Assembly (NCBI RefSeq): GCF_014287675.1
Contig: NZ_JACOPQ010000008.1
Span: forward strand, 134,943-198,942
Source: Lawsonibacter faecis
GTDB taxonomy: Bacteria > Bacillota > Clostridia > Oscillospirales > Oscillospiraceae
Length of the DNA stretch: 64,000 nucleotides
Direction: 5' to 3'
The notes under the pieces are model-generated. The model ran no database searches and was not told the DNA's origin. It saw nothing but the letters and a program-made list of their open reading frames with translations. Below are positions 9,242 to 17,046 of this stretch, in pieces; position 1 is the stretch's first letter, and each line of letters starts with the position of its first letter. The position numbers were made by a program, and so were the translations under genes.

Positions 9242-10861
9242 TCAACGGTCCAGAATCCTGGCTTTAATCTCCAGGATGCTCCCCGGCGTCATGGACAGCT
9301 CATCCACGCCCATGTCCAAAAATATGTCCGTCAGTGCTGCGTCTGCGGCCAGCTCGCCGCAGATACCCGCCCAGATGCCCGCCCCATGGGCGTTCTCCAC
9401 CGTGGTGCGGATGAGGCGCAGAACGGCCTCGTGGTGCCGGTCGCAGAAGGGCTCGATAGCCGCGTTCTGCCGGTCCGCCGCCAGGGTGTACTGGGTAAGG
9501 TCGTTGGTGCCGATGCTGAAAAAGTCCACCTCCCGGGCCAGCAGATCGCTGATGACCGCCGCCGCCGGAGTCTCGATCATGATGCCCAGCTCCGCGTGCC
9601 CGTCAAAGGGCTTCCCCTCCGCCTCCAGCTCCCGGCGCGCCTGAGCGCAGATTTCCTTGATGCGGCGCACCTCGGCCACAGAGGTAATCATGGGGAACAT
9701 GATGGCCAGCTTCCCGTGGGCGGAGGCCCGGTACAGGGCCCTGAGCTGGGTGAGGAACACCTGGGGCCTGGTCAGGCAGATGCGGATGGCCCGCATTCCC
9801 ATGGCGGGGTTCTCCTCCCGGGGAAGCCGGAAGTAGTCCGCCTGCTTATCCGCGCCGATGTCCAGGGTACGCACCACCACCGTACGGCCTCCCATGGCCT
9901 CCACGGCCTCCCGGTAGGCCCGGTACTGGTCCTCCTCGGACGGGAAGTCGTCCCGGCCCAGGTAGAGGAACTCGCTGCGGAAGAGGCCCACCCCGTCGGC
10001 GTCGCCGGTCAGGGCGGCCCCCAGGTCCGCCGGGGAGCCGATATTGGCGCAGACCAGAACCCGCCGCCCATCGGGCGCGGCGGCCTCGCGGCCGCGGAAC
10101 CGCTCCAGGTAGCTTCGGCGCTCATCCTCCGCCGCCCGCCGGCGCTGCAGCCCGGCCACGGTCTCCGCGTCCGGCTCCACATAGACCTCGCCGCTGGTTC
10201 CGTCCACAAAGACCTCCCTGCCGCTGTACGCCTCCAGCAGGCTGTCCCCCAGTCCCACCACCGCCGGGATGCCCATGGTGCGGGCAAAGATGGCTGTGTG
10301 GGAGCTGGCGGAGCCCTTGGCGGTGATGAAGGCCAGCACCCGCTCCCGGTCCAGCCGGGCGGTCTCGCTGGGCGCCAGGTCGTCGGCGGCGATGATGGCG
10401 GGCTCCGCCTCCATCAGCGCGTCGTCCTCCCGGCCGGTGAGCAGGCGGATCACCCGCCGGGACACATCCAGCACGTCGGCCGCCCGCTCCCTCATGTATC
10501 TGTCGTCCATCTGCGTGAACATGGCTGAGAACTGCGCCGCAGCCTGGTCCACCGCGTATTCCGCGCACACCTTTTCGCTGCGGATCAGTCCCGTCACCGT
10601 CTCCCGGTAGTCCAAATCCTCCAGCATCATCTGGTGGATTTTAAACAGCAGGGACTGCTCCTCCCCCAGCCTGGCCCTGGTCTCCACATAGAGCTGAGCC
10701 AGCTGGACGATGGCCTCCCCCCTCGCCTTGTCAAACCGGGCCGCCTCCGCTTCGGGGTCGGCGGCCTCCCGCCTCGGCTGGGCCTGGGCGTTCCGGCTGA
10801 GGAAGCGGAGCTTCCCGGAGGCCACGCCCCGGGATACCCCCTCGCCGTGCAGTACCGTCAT
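9242..10861 (-). CDS. ptsI: PTS enzyme I (phosphoenolpyruvate-protein phosphotransferase)
   Basis: 539 residues, slightly shorter than the usual 570. It transfers phosphate from phosphoenolpyruvate to HPr in the cytoplasm. The N-terminal HPr-binding/swivel part carries the phosphohistidine motif GSASSHTAIFAR; the PEP-binding barrel shows GLFRSEFLYL, RTLDIGADK, GIMIETPAA and FSIGTNDLTQY, ending in the usual CGELA region. The gene follows ptsH by 17 bases and precedes the RpiR gene, in one operon with EIIA. It may serve the whole cell or be dedicated to the neighbouring MurNAc transporter. Confidence 0.95.
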   Translation of the reverse strand: MTVLHGEGVSRGVASGKLRFLSRNAQAQPRREAADPEAEAARFDKARGEAIVQLAQLYVETRARLGEEQSLLFKIHQMMLEDLDYRETVTGLIRSEKVCAEYAVDQAAAQFSAMFTQMDDRYMRERAADVLDVSRRVIRLLTGREDDALMEAEPAIIAADDLAPSETARLDRERVLAFITAKGSASSHTAIFARTMGIPAVVGLGDSLLEAYSGREVFVDGTSGEVYVEPDAETVAGLQRRRAAEDERRSYLERFRGREAAAPDGRRVLVCANIGSPADLGAALTGDADGVGLFRSEFLYLGRDDFPSEEDQYRAYREAVEAMGGRTVVVRTLDIGADKQADYFRLPREENPAMGMRAIRICLTRPQVFLTQLRALYRASAHGKLAIMFPMITSVAEVRRIKEICAQARRELEAEGKPFDGHAELGIMIETPAAAVISDLLAREVDFFSIGTNDLTQYTLAADRQNAAIEPFCDRHHEAVLRLIRTTVENAHGAGIWAGICGELAADAALTDIFLDMGVDELSMTPGSILEIKARILDR

Positions 10862-10877
10862 AGTCCACCCCGCCTTT

Positions 10878-11135
10878 CTAAAAATGCGCCTGGAAGAACG
10901 CCTCCAGTGCCTGTACGGCGGCGGTCTCGTCGTCTCCCTGCGCCGTTACCTCCACGGTCTCGCCGCACTTGACGTTCATTCCCATGACGGCGAAGAGCCG
11001 CTTCAGGTCGGCGCTCTTCTCCCCCCGGGCCAGCTTTACTGCGCAGCCGAACTTCTGCGCCTCCTGTACCAGCAGTCCGGCAGGGCGGGCATGGAGGCCG
11101 GCGGGGTCCTTGATTGTATACTGAAACCGCTTCAT
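10878..11135 (-). CDS. HPr-family phosphocarrier protein lacking Ser46
   Basis: 85 residues, full HPr length. The phosphorylated His15 is present in GLHARPA. The Gram-positive regulatory site, normally Ser46 in LKSIMG, reads LKRLFA, so position 46 is Arg by direct count. Such an HPr can carry phosphate from enzyme I to EIIA but should not be a substrate of HPr kinase or a CcpA co-repressor through Ser46. It lies between the EIIA gene (20-base gap) and ptsI (17-base gap). It may be a dedicated HPr paralogue; a canonical ptsH could exist elsewhere. Confidence 0.93.
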   Translation of the reverse strand: MKRFQYTIKDPAGLHARPAGLLVQEAQKFGCAVKLARGEKSADLKRLFAVMGMNVKCGETVEVTAQGDDETAAVQALEAFFQAHF

Positions 11136-11154
11136 CTGCTCTCGCTTCCTTTCG

Positions 11155-11679
11155 TCATTCGTCCTTTGGCAGGAGCCTGAAGAGTACGCCGCCGGGGGAG
11201 ACCGCGCCGGGGGCGCTCTTCTCCATCACAAACCGGGCGCTGTTGCTCACCACCACGGGTGTGGCCAGATCAAAGCCCTCCTCCAGGAGGGCCTCCCGGT
11301 CAAACTCCAGCAGCAGCTGACCCCGCCGCACCTGCTCCCCCTCCCGCACATGGGCGGTAAAATGCCTGCCGTTGAGGGTGACGGTGTCCCGTCCCACATG
11401 GATCAGCAGCTCCGCGCCCCCGGCGGAGAGGATGCACAGGGCGTGCCGGGAATCGAGAAGGTTCTCCACCGTGCCGTCCACCGGCGCGTAGAGCTTGTCG
11501 CCGGTGGGTATCACCGCCATGCCGTCCCCCAGAATCTTGTCGGCAAAGGTCTTGTCGGCCACGGCGGTGATGTCGGCGGATTCGCCGTCCAGAGGGCTTG
11601 CGACGATCTCGCTCCCGTCCGGGTCCGGCGCATTCTCCCTGCCCAGCAGGCGGGAGAAAAGGGAAGTCTTTTCGCTCAT
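11155..11679 (-). CDS. crr: PTS EIIA component, glucose type
   Basis: 174 residues. A single EIIA-Glc (Crr-like) domain: GDGMAVIPTGDKLYAPVDG, then the active-site region LLIHVGRDTVTLNG with the phosphohistidine, ending in LFRLL. ATG 11679 follows AAGGAG at 11 bases; an in-frame GTG at 11691 overlaps that SD and is less likely. MurP-type EIIBC proteins lack their own EIIA and depend on a Crr protein in trans, so this gene is the likely partner of the EIIBC at 13181-14605. First gene of the minus-strand pts operon. Confidence 0.93.
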   Translation of the reverse strand: MSEKTSLFSRLLGRENAPDPDGSEIVASPLDGESADITAVADKTFADKILGDGMAVIPTGDKLYAPVDGTVENLLDSRHALCILSAGGAELLIHVGRDTVTLNGRHFTAHVREGEQVRRGQLLLEFDREALLEEGFDLATPVVVSNSARFVMEKSAPGAVSPGGVLFRLLPKDE

Positions 11680-11846
11680 ATTGGCTGTCACTCCTTATCT
11701 TGCTGATACAGCGGATGCAGACAAAAAACGCCCGCACCGAAAGAACCCCTCCTCCATGGGCGCAAAAATCCCCGGAGGCGAAAGCTGATTCGGTTCGGAC
11801 GTTGGACGCGGCGGACACAGGCATTCCTTTGCTTGTTTGCAGTCGC

Positions 11847-11875
11847 AGTATACCAACCTTATTTTCATCTGTCAA
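11847..11875 (-). promoter_or_regulatory. Promoter of the crr-ptsH-ptsI-rpiR operon, with possible attenuator leader
   Basis: Minus-strand TTGACA (11875-11870) and TATACT (11852-11847) are spaced by 17 bases, close to consensus. The leader of about 160 bases before ATG 11679 contains a short CGCCC/GGGCG pair followed by TTTTTT (11762-11723) and an alternative CCTCC/GGAGG pairing, compatible with attenuation. The promoter is strong; the attenuator is only a suggestion. Confidence 0.7.
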
Positions 11876-12018
11876 GAGAAAACAGTAAACTTTGTTTGAA
11901 CTCTCTGTGCATTTACCACAATACATCCGGCCGCCTTTTCTTTTGTTCCATCATTTTGCCCAAATCCTTGGAAAAAGAACCAGTTCGCGAAACAATGTGC
12001 CATAAGCCGGCCAAATAA

Positions 12019-12047
12019 TTGACATCAAAATAAAGATTCATTAGGAT
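12019..12047 (+). promoter_or_regulatory. Promoter of murQ
   Basis: TTGACA at 12019-12024 and TAGGAT at 12042-12047 with a 17-base spacer. It gives a leader of about 110 bases before the murQ start. It diverges from the pts operon promoter, so an RpiR-type regulator bound between them could control both arms. Confidence 0.6.
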
Positions 12048-12165
12048 GAAAGCGCAGCGGAAGCTGATGCTTGCAGCGGACAAAGCCGCTCCCCGCTTTC
12101 GGACGGGCGGGGGCGGACGGCACCAAGGACGTGCCGCACTCAGGCAACGGAAGGAGAATCACGTA

Positions 12166-13062
12166 TTGAAGCTGAATCTGGACCAAATGACGACGGAAAA
12201 ACGGAACCAGAGCACCATGGACCTGGATACCATGACCCCTCTTGAGGTGGTCACGGCCATGAACCGCGAGGACGCAAAGGTCCCCCTGGCCATTGAGCCG
12301 CTTCTCCCCCGGATCGCCCAGGCTGTGGAGTGGGCCATCCGCTCCCTGGAGCAGGGCGGCCGTGTGTTCTACATGGGCGCCGGCACCAGCGGGCGCCTGG
12401 GCGTGTTGGACGCCGCCGAGTGCCCGCCCACCTTCGGCGTCTCCCCCGATCTCATCGTGGGGCTGATCGCCGGCGGGGAGAGCGCATTCATCAAGGCGGT
12501 GGAGGGCGCAGAGGACAGCCGTGAGATGGGCAGGGCGGATCTGGAAAACCGCTCCCTCAACGCCCGGGACCTGGTCATCGGCGTCGCGGCCAGCGGCCGC
12601 ACCCCCTATGTGCTGGGCGGCCTGGACTACGCCAGGGAGACCGGCTGCCACACGGTGGCAGTCTCCTGCAACGAGGGCTCGGCCGTGGGCGAAGCCGCGG
12701 AGCTCGCCATCGAGGCGGTGGTGGGGCCCGAGGTGCTCACCGGCTCCACCCGGCTCAAGGCCGGCACCGCCCAAAAGCTCATCCTCAACATGATCTCCAC
12801 CGCAGCCATGGTGGGGGTCGGCAAGGCCTATCAGAATCTGATGGTGGATGTGATGCAGACCAACGAGAAGCTCCATGTACGGGCCGAGAACATCGTCATG
12901 GAGGCCACCGGCGTGGACCGTGAGACCGCCAGGGAGAAGATCTCCGCCGCTGACGGCAGCGTCAAGACCGCCATTACCATGATCCTGGCGGACTGCTGCG
13001 TGGAGGAGGCCGCCGCCCGTCTGGAGCGCGCCCGCGGACATGTCCGCGAGGCCATCCGTTAG
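12166..13062 (+). CDS. murQ: N-acetylmuramic acid 6-phosphate etherase
   Basis: 298 residues, normal MurQ length. It cleaves the lactyl ether of MurNAc-6-P to give GlcNAc-6-P and D-lactate. SIS fold with the family motifs MGAGTSGRLGVLDAAECPPT, IAGGESAF, EGAEDS, GVAASGRTPYV and STRLKAGTAQK. The frame is open from 12046, but the real start is probably TTG 12166: AAGGAG lies 9 bases upstream and the protein then begins like other MurQ proteins (LDQMTTEKRN). It heads the plus-strand arm of the island, followed by the EIIBC and MupG-type genes. Confidence 0.95.
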   Translation: MKLNLDQMTTEKRNQSTMDLDTMTPLEVVTAMNREDAKVPLAIEPLLPRIAQAVEWAIRSLEQGGRVFYMGAGTSGRLGVLDAAECPPTFGVSPDLIVGLIAGGESAFIKAVEGAEDSREMGRADLENRSLNARDLVIGVAASGRTPYVLGGLDYARETGCHTVAVSCNEGSAVGEAAELAIEAVVGPEVLTGSTRLKAGTAQKLILNMISTAAMVGVGKAYQNLMVDVMQTNEKLHVRAENIVMEATGVDRETAREKISAADGSVKTAITMILADCCVEEAAARLERARGHVREAIR

Positions 13063-13092
13063 CCCCGGCCCGTCTGCCGGAACCTTACATTG

Positions 13093-13119
13093 ACAAAAAC
13101 AGCCGCCGGCTGTTTTTGT
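13093..13119 (+). terminator. Hairpin terminator/attenuator between murQ and murP
   Basis: ACAAAAACAGCC and GGCTGTTTTTGT form a 12-bp stem with a 3-base loop and a built-in T run. It lies 30 bases after murQ and before the MurP SD, so it may end or attenuate transcription, giving more murQ than transporter mRNA. Confidence 0.65.
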
Positions 13120-13139
13120 GTTCCGTCCCGGGACGGAAC
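13120..13139. promoter_or_regulatory. Perfect 20-bp palindrome upstream of murP
   Basis: GTTCCGTCCCGGGACGGAAC is fully self-complementary, directly abuts the preceding hairpin and ends about 40 bases before the murP start. It could be a regulator operator or a second RNA stem. No binding protein can be assigned from sequence alone. Confidence 0.45.
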
Positions 13140-13180
13140 CGTTCGTGTGTGCCCCATTCGAGAAAAAGGAGAGGTGTAAC

Positions 13181-14605
13181 ATGACAAATCAGGAACTTTC
13201 CCGCAAGATACTGGAGCTGGTGGGCGGCAAGAGCAATGTCCACAGCGCCACAAGCTGCATGACCCGCCTGCGGCTCCAGCTCAAGGACCCCGCTCTGGCG
13301 GACATCGACGCCCTGAAACAGACCGAGGGCGTGCTGGGCGTGGTGGAGGACGCCACCCTTCAGGTGGTTCTGGGCCCCGGTAAGGCCCGCAAGGTCTGCG
13401 ATCTCTTCGTGGTGGACGCCGGCATCCCCGGCGGCATGTCCACCGACAACAACTGGCAGGAGAACAAAGCGGCGATGAAGTCCGGCCAGAAGGACAGCCC
13501 CATGAAGAAGGCCCTGCGCACCATCGCCAATATCTTCATCCCCATGATCCCCGCCATCATCGCCGCCGGCCTGTTTAACGGCATCGCCAGCCTGATGGGC
13601 CAGCTCTTCCCCGAGGCCATCGCCTCGGGCACGGGCGTGGTCTTTATCATCCAGACCCTGTGCTCCCTGTTCGGCGCGTCCTTCCTCAGCTATTTCGCCA
13701 TCTACACCGGCGTGAACGCCGCCAAGCAGTTCGGCGCCACCCCCGCCCTGGGCGGCATGATCGGCGGCATCTCCATCGGCGCCCAGATCGTGACCATCTC
13801 CACCCTGCTGGGCCTTTACAATGTGGAGGTTCCCCTGAACTCCATCCTGACCACGGGCAAGGGCGGCATCATCGGCGTTATTGTGGGCGTCTGGCTCCTC
13901 TCCAAGGTGGAGAAATTCGTCCGCAAGCACACCCCCGACGTGCTGGATCTCATCGTGACCCCCCTCATCTCCCTGATCGTCGTCGGCACCCTTTACGTCT
14001 TTGTCCTCATGCCCGTCACCGGCTTCATCTCCGACGGGCTGGTGTGGCTGCTCTCCCTGCTGGTCAACTCCACCAACCCCGTGGTGTCCGTCATCTCCGG
14101 CTACGTGCTGGCCGCCGTATTCCTGCCCATGGTGCTGCTGGGACTGCACCACGGCCTTATCCCCATCTACTCCGTGCAGCTTGAGGCCATGGGCGGTGTT
14201 TCCCTCTTCCCCGTGCTGGCCATGGCCGGCGCCGGCCAGGTGGGCGCGGCACTCGCCATCCTCATCAAGGCCCGCAAGGTCCGTAACCTGCGCATGGAGA
14301 AGACCATCATCGGCGCCCTGCCCGCCGGCCTGCTCGGCGTGGGCGAGCCTCTTATCTACGGCGTCACCCTCCCCATGGGCAAGCCCTTCGTCACCGCCGG
14401 CCTGGGCGCCGGCTTCGGCGGCGCCTTCGTCATGCTGATGGGCGTCATGTCCATTGCCTGGGGCCCCTCCGGCCTGGTGGCCATCCCCCTGATGAAGACA
14501 CCCATGATGATGCTGTACTTCTTCCTGGGGCTCGTCATCTCCTACATCATGGGCTTCATCATCACCTGGTTTGGCATTAAGGCGGAAGATGTCGCCAATG
14601 CCTGA
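13181..14605 (+). CDS. murP: PTS EIIBC transporter, MurNAc (MurP) type
   Basis: 474 residues. N-terminal EIIB domain of the glucose family with phosphocysteine motif SATSCMTRLRLQL (about residues 25-37), then a hydrophobic EIIC domain from about residue 110 with about ten membrane segments and the loop GVGEPLIYGV. There is no EIIA domain, as in MurP, which borrows phosphate from a Crr-type EIIA. Specificity for MurNAc or MurNAc-GlcNAc is inferred from the murQ and mupG neighbours. ATG 13181 follows AAAGGAGAGG. Its end overlaps the start of the next gene. Confidence 0.9.
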   Translation: MTNQELSRKILELVGGKSNVHSATSCMTRLRLQLKDPALADIDALKQTEGVLGVVEDATLQVVLGPGKARKVCDLFVVDAGIPGGMSTDNNWQENKAAMKSGQKDSPMKKALRTIANIFIPMIPAIIAAGLFNGIASLMGQLFPEAIASGTGVVFIIQTLCSLFGASFLSYFAIYTGVNAAKQFGATPALGGMIGGISIGAQIVTISTLLGLYNVEVPLNSILTTGKGGIIGVIVGVWLLSKVEKFVRKHTPDVLDLIVTPLISLIVVGTLYVFVLMPVTGFISDGLVWLLSLLVNSTNPVVSVISGYVLAAVFLPMVLLGLHHGLIPIYSVQLEAMGGVSLFPVLAMAGAGQVGAALAILIKARKVRNLRMEKTIIGALPAGLLGVGEPLIYGVTLPMGKPFVTAGLGAGFGGAFVMLMGVMSIAWGPSGLVAIPLMKTPMMMLYFFLGLVISYIMGFIITWFGIKAEDVANA

Positions 14606-15644
14606 TTCTCTGGGCTTCTCCGTCTATCTCTCGTCCTTCGACCGCGCCCGCCGCGCCCTGGAGCGCGGCGCCGGGAGCGCTGCCGCGGTGTTCCTCTCCC
14701 TCCACATCAGCGAGGAGTTTTCACCCGACTACTGCGCCCGGGCGGAGGCAGCCTGCCGCTGGCTGGCGCAGGCCGGTTACCGGGTGGTGGCAGACGTATC
14801 GGTCAAGACCCTTTCCCAGTTTGGCGAGTCAAATCTTGTCCGTCTGGCCGGGCGGCTTGGGCTCTGGGCGCTGCGGGTGGACTACGGCTTCTCCGAAAGG
14901 GAGATAGCCGCACTGGCCCGGGAGATGCCCGTGGTCCTCAACGCCTCCACCATCAATGCCGCAGCGGCGGCGCGCATCGCGGAGGCGGGCGGCCTCGTCA
15001 TGGCGATGCACAATTTCTATCCCCGGCCTGAGACCGGGCTGGACGACGCCTTTCTCCTGGAGAGCACCCGCTCCCTCCAGGCGGCGGGTATCAAGGTTCT
15101 GGCCTTCATCCCCGGCGACGAGGAGCTGCGCGGCCCGCTTCGCGAGGGCCTCCCCACCCTGGAGCGCCACAGGGGCCTTCCTGTCTCGGCCTGCTTCGCG
15201 GACCTGGCAGTCCGCTTCGGCGTGGACGGCGTCTTTGCCGGCGACCCCGGCGTGAGCGAGGGCGAGCAGGCGCACATCCGCCGCTTTTGCACCGACGGCG
15301 TGCTGGAGATTCCGGCGGAGCTGGACGCGCAGCGGAGGGAGCTCTACGGGCGTGTCTTCACCTGCCGGGCCGACTCCCCCTCCCGCCTGATCCGCTTTGC
15401 CGAGTCGAGGGAGTACTCCTGCTTCGGCTCCCGGGTTCCGCCGGGGGGATGCGCGCCCCGGGTCCGGGGCAGCATCACGCTGGACAACGGCAACTACGGC
15501 CGTTACTCCGGCGAGCTTCAGCTCGTCCGTTCCGACCTCCCGGCGGATGGGCGCGTCAACGTCATCGGCCGGGTGAAGGAGCCCTATCTCCTCCTGGCGG
15601 ACTGTGTCCGCAACGGCAGCCGGTTCACGCTGGTTCCCGGCTGA
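14589..15644 (+). CDS. mupG: MupG-type 6-phospho-N-acetylmuramidase (DUF871)
   Basis: About 351 residues, the normal DUF871 length. The N-terminal TIM barrel begins LGFSVYLSS and holds SLHISEE, RVDYGF, LNASTI and MHNFYPRP; the C-terminal domain is the DUF871 beta barrel. In Staphylococcus aureus, MupG cleaves MurNAc-6-P-GlcNAc taken up by MurP, upstream of MurQ. Translation probably starts at ATG 14589 or 14598, overlapping the end of murP by 17 or 8 bases, so the two are coupled. This places disaccharide hydrolysis inside the cell. Confidence 0.85.
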   Translation: MSPMPDSLGFSVYLSSFDRARRALERGAGSAAAVFLSLHISEEFSPDYCARAEAACRWLAQAGYRVVADVSVKTLSQFGESNLVRLAGRLGLWALRVDYGFSEREIAALAREMPVVLNASTINAAAAARIAEAGGLVMAMHNFYPRPETGLDDAFLLESTRSLQAAGIKVLAFIPGDEELRGPLREGLPTLERHRGLPVSACFADLAVRFGVDGVFAGDPGVSEGEQAHIRRFCTDGVLEIPAELDAQRRELYGRVFTCRADSPSRLIRFAESREYSCFGSRVPPGGCAPRVRGSITLDNGNYGRYSGELQLVRSDLPADGRVNVIGRVKEPYLLLADCVRNGSRFTLVPG

Positions 15645-15660
15645 CCCCTTCCCACTCTCT

Positions 15661-15706
15661 GCGGACAGGCCGCGAGATCCCCCACGGGACCTCGCGGCCT
15701 GTCCGC
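15661..15706 (+). terminator. Stem-loop after mupG
   Basis: GCGGACAGGCCGCGAG pairs perfectly with CTCGCGGCCTGTCCGC across a 14-base loop. The downstream T run is weak (gtctcttg), so termination may be partial. Confidence 0.6.
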
Positions 15707-15792
15707 GTCTCTTGTGCTCTGCGCAATACGGTGTTATCCTAATCATAACCGGCGGAAAGCTTCCCCCACTCTATCCTGAAAGGACTGCTTCC

Positions 15793-16635
15793 ATGGAGTT
15801 TTCTCTCATCGCCCTGGACCTGGACGGCACTGCCCTCCAGGCCGACCACGTCTCCTTCTCCCCCCGGCTCAGCGCCGCCCTGCTGGCCGCCCACAGGCGC
15901 GGGGTGGCCGTGGTGCCCATCACCGGGCGGCAGTTCGCCATGCTGCCCCCAGCCGTTCCCACCGGCGCGGAGTGGGAGGAGCTGTGCGTCCTCTGCAACG
16001 GCAGCGAGGTGCGCCGCCTCGCCGACGGCGCCCTGCTGGATTCCCACTACATGGCCGCCCCCCTCATCCTGGCGCTCATAGACCTGGCCTGGCGTCTGGA
16101 CCTGCCGGTGGAGCTCTCGGCCGGCGGGCGCCTCTACCTGACCGGGACGGATTGGGAGCGCCTGCGGGGAATCGGAGGGCCTCTCGCCTTCCATCTGAAT
16201 ACCATTCTGAGCGCCCGGGGCAGGGCGGTGCCCGACCTGACGGCCCTCTGCCGGGAGGAGCGCCTCTGCTTCGACAAGGTCAACCTGCCCTACCTCCCCA
16301 CGGAACGGCGTGCGGAGGTTGAGGCCGCCCTGAGCGCCCTCCCCCTCTCCTTTGCCTGGTCCAGCCCACGGAGCATTGAGATTACCCACCGTGAGGCCAC
16401 CAAAGCCCAGGGGCTGCTCCGCGTGTGCTCCCTCCTGGGCGTGGACAGCGCCCGCACCCTGGCCATCGGGGACAGCGGGAACGACATCCCCATGCTCCGC
16501 GCCGCGGGTCTGGGGGTCGCCATGGGGAACGCCCCGCAGGAGGTCAGGGACGCCGCCGGGGCCGTCACCCTCTCCAACGCTGAGGACGGCGCCGCAGCGG
16601 CTGTCGAGCGGTATGTCCTCAAAGAGACGCGGTAA
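15793..16635 (+). CDS. Cof-type HAD-IIB phosphatase
   Basis: 280 residues. HAD motif I is LIALDLDGTALQ (the DxDGT nucleophile), motif II TGR, then a C2B cap about 80-200, a conserved lysine before KAQGLL, and motif IV GDSGNDIPML. Family members dephosphorylate sugar phosphates, FMN or PLP. It follows mupG by 150 bases on the same strand, behind a strong stem-loop, so it may act on phosphosugars of this pathway, but this is inference. ATG 15793 has GAAAGGA upstream; an in-frame open stretch reaching 15604 is not needed. Confidence 0.88.
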   Translation: MEFSLIALDLDGTALQADHVSFSPRLSAALLAAHRRGVAVVPITGRQFAMLPPAVPTGAEWEELCVLCNGSEVRRLADGALLDSHYMAAPLILALIDLAWRLDLPVELSAGGRLYLTGTDWERLRGIGGPLAFHLNTILSARGRAVPDLTALCREERLCFDKVNLPYLPTERRAEVEAALSALPLSFAWSSPRSIEITHREATKAQGLLRVCSLLGVDSARTLAIGDSGNDIPMLRAAGLGVAMGNAPQEVRDAAGAVTLSNAEDGAAAAVERYVLKETR

Positions 16636-16670
16636 AGGGGCGGGACTTTATGTCCCGCCCCTTTACCGCG
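16628..16670. terminator. Bidirectional terminator
   Basis: CGCGGTAAAGGGGCGGGAC and GTCCCGCCCCTTTACCGCG form a 19-bp perfect stem with a 5-base loop between the convergent HAD and ywbE genes. It overlaps the last codons of the HAD gene. Confidence 0.75.
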
Positions 16671-16704
16671 CCGCTCCGTCTGCGCAAAGCGAGCGCCGCA
16701 AGAG

Positions 16705-16899
16705 CTACTCCAGAATCTCCTGCACGCGCCCCACCTGCCCGTCCTCCAGCATGACCTTGATTCCGTGGGGGTGAAAGCTGCTCCTGGTCAGCAGCCGCAT
16801 CACCACGCCCTCGGTGAGTCTTCCGGTGGGCTGGTCGGCCTTCCGTACCACTTGAACCCGCGCGCCCACTTTCACGTCGGCCCGGTTTTGTCCGTTCAT
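16705..16899 (-). CDS. YwbE family protein
   Basis: 64 residues, typical of this small conserved family of unknown function (MNGQNR start, VVRKADQPTGRLTEG, HPHGIKVMLEDGQVGRV). The central part resembles a small KOW/SH3-like fold. ATG 16899 overlaps the stop of the short upstream ORF by four bases, so it is likely co-translated with it and with the DUF503 gene. Confidence 0.88.
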   Translation of the reverse strand: MNGQNRADVKVGARVQVVRKADQPTGRLTEGVVMRLLTRSSFHPHGIKVMLEDGQVGRVQEILE

Positions 16900-17036
16900 C
16901 TCTCAGCACCTCCCCGCTGCGCAGTCTGCAAGCGCATCCTTTCCGCTATTGTCTCCAGCCGCGGGGGCGGCAGCTCAGCCGGAAGCGCGGCGATATACAC
17001 GTCGGCCGCAGCCGGGACCTTCTTTCCCCCGCCCAT
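16896..17036 (-). CDS. Short unknown ORF between DUF503 and ywbE
   Basis: 46 codons reading from ATG 17036, with TAGGAGCAGG about 3 bases upstream. It starts 10 bases after the DUF503 stop and its TGA overlaps the ywbE ATG. Sequence begins MGGGKKVPAAADVYIAALPA; no family recognised. The coupling argues for translation, but it could be only a coupling device or a remnant. Confidence 0.4.
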   Translation of the reverse strand: MGGGKKVPAAADVYIAALPAELPPPRLETIAERMRLQTAQRGGAER

Positions 17037-17046
17037 ACCCCTGCTC

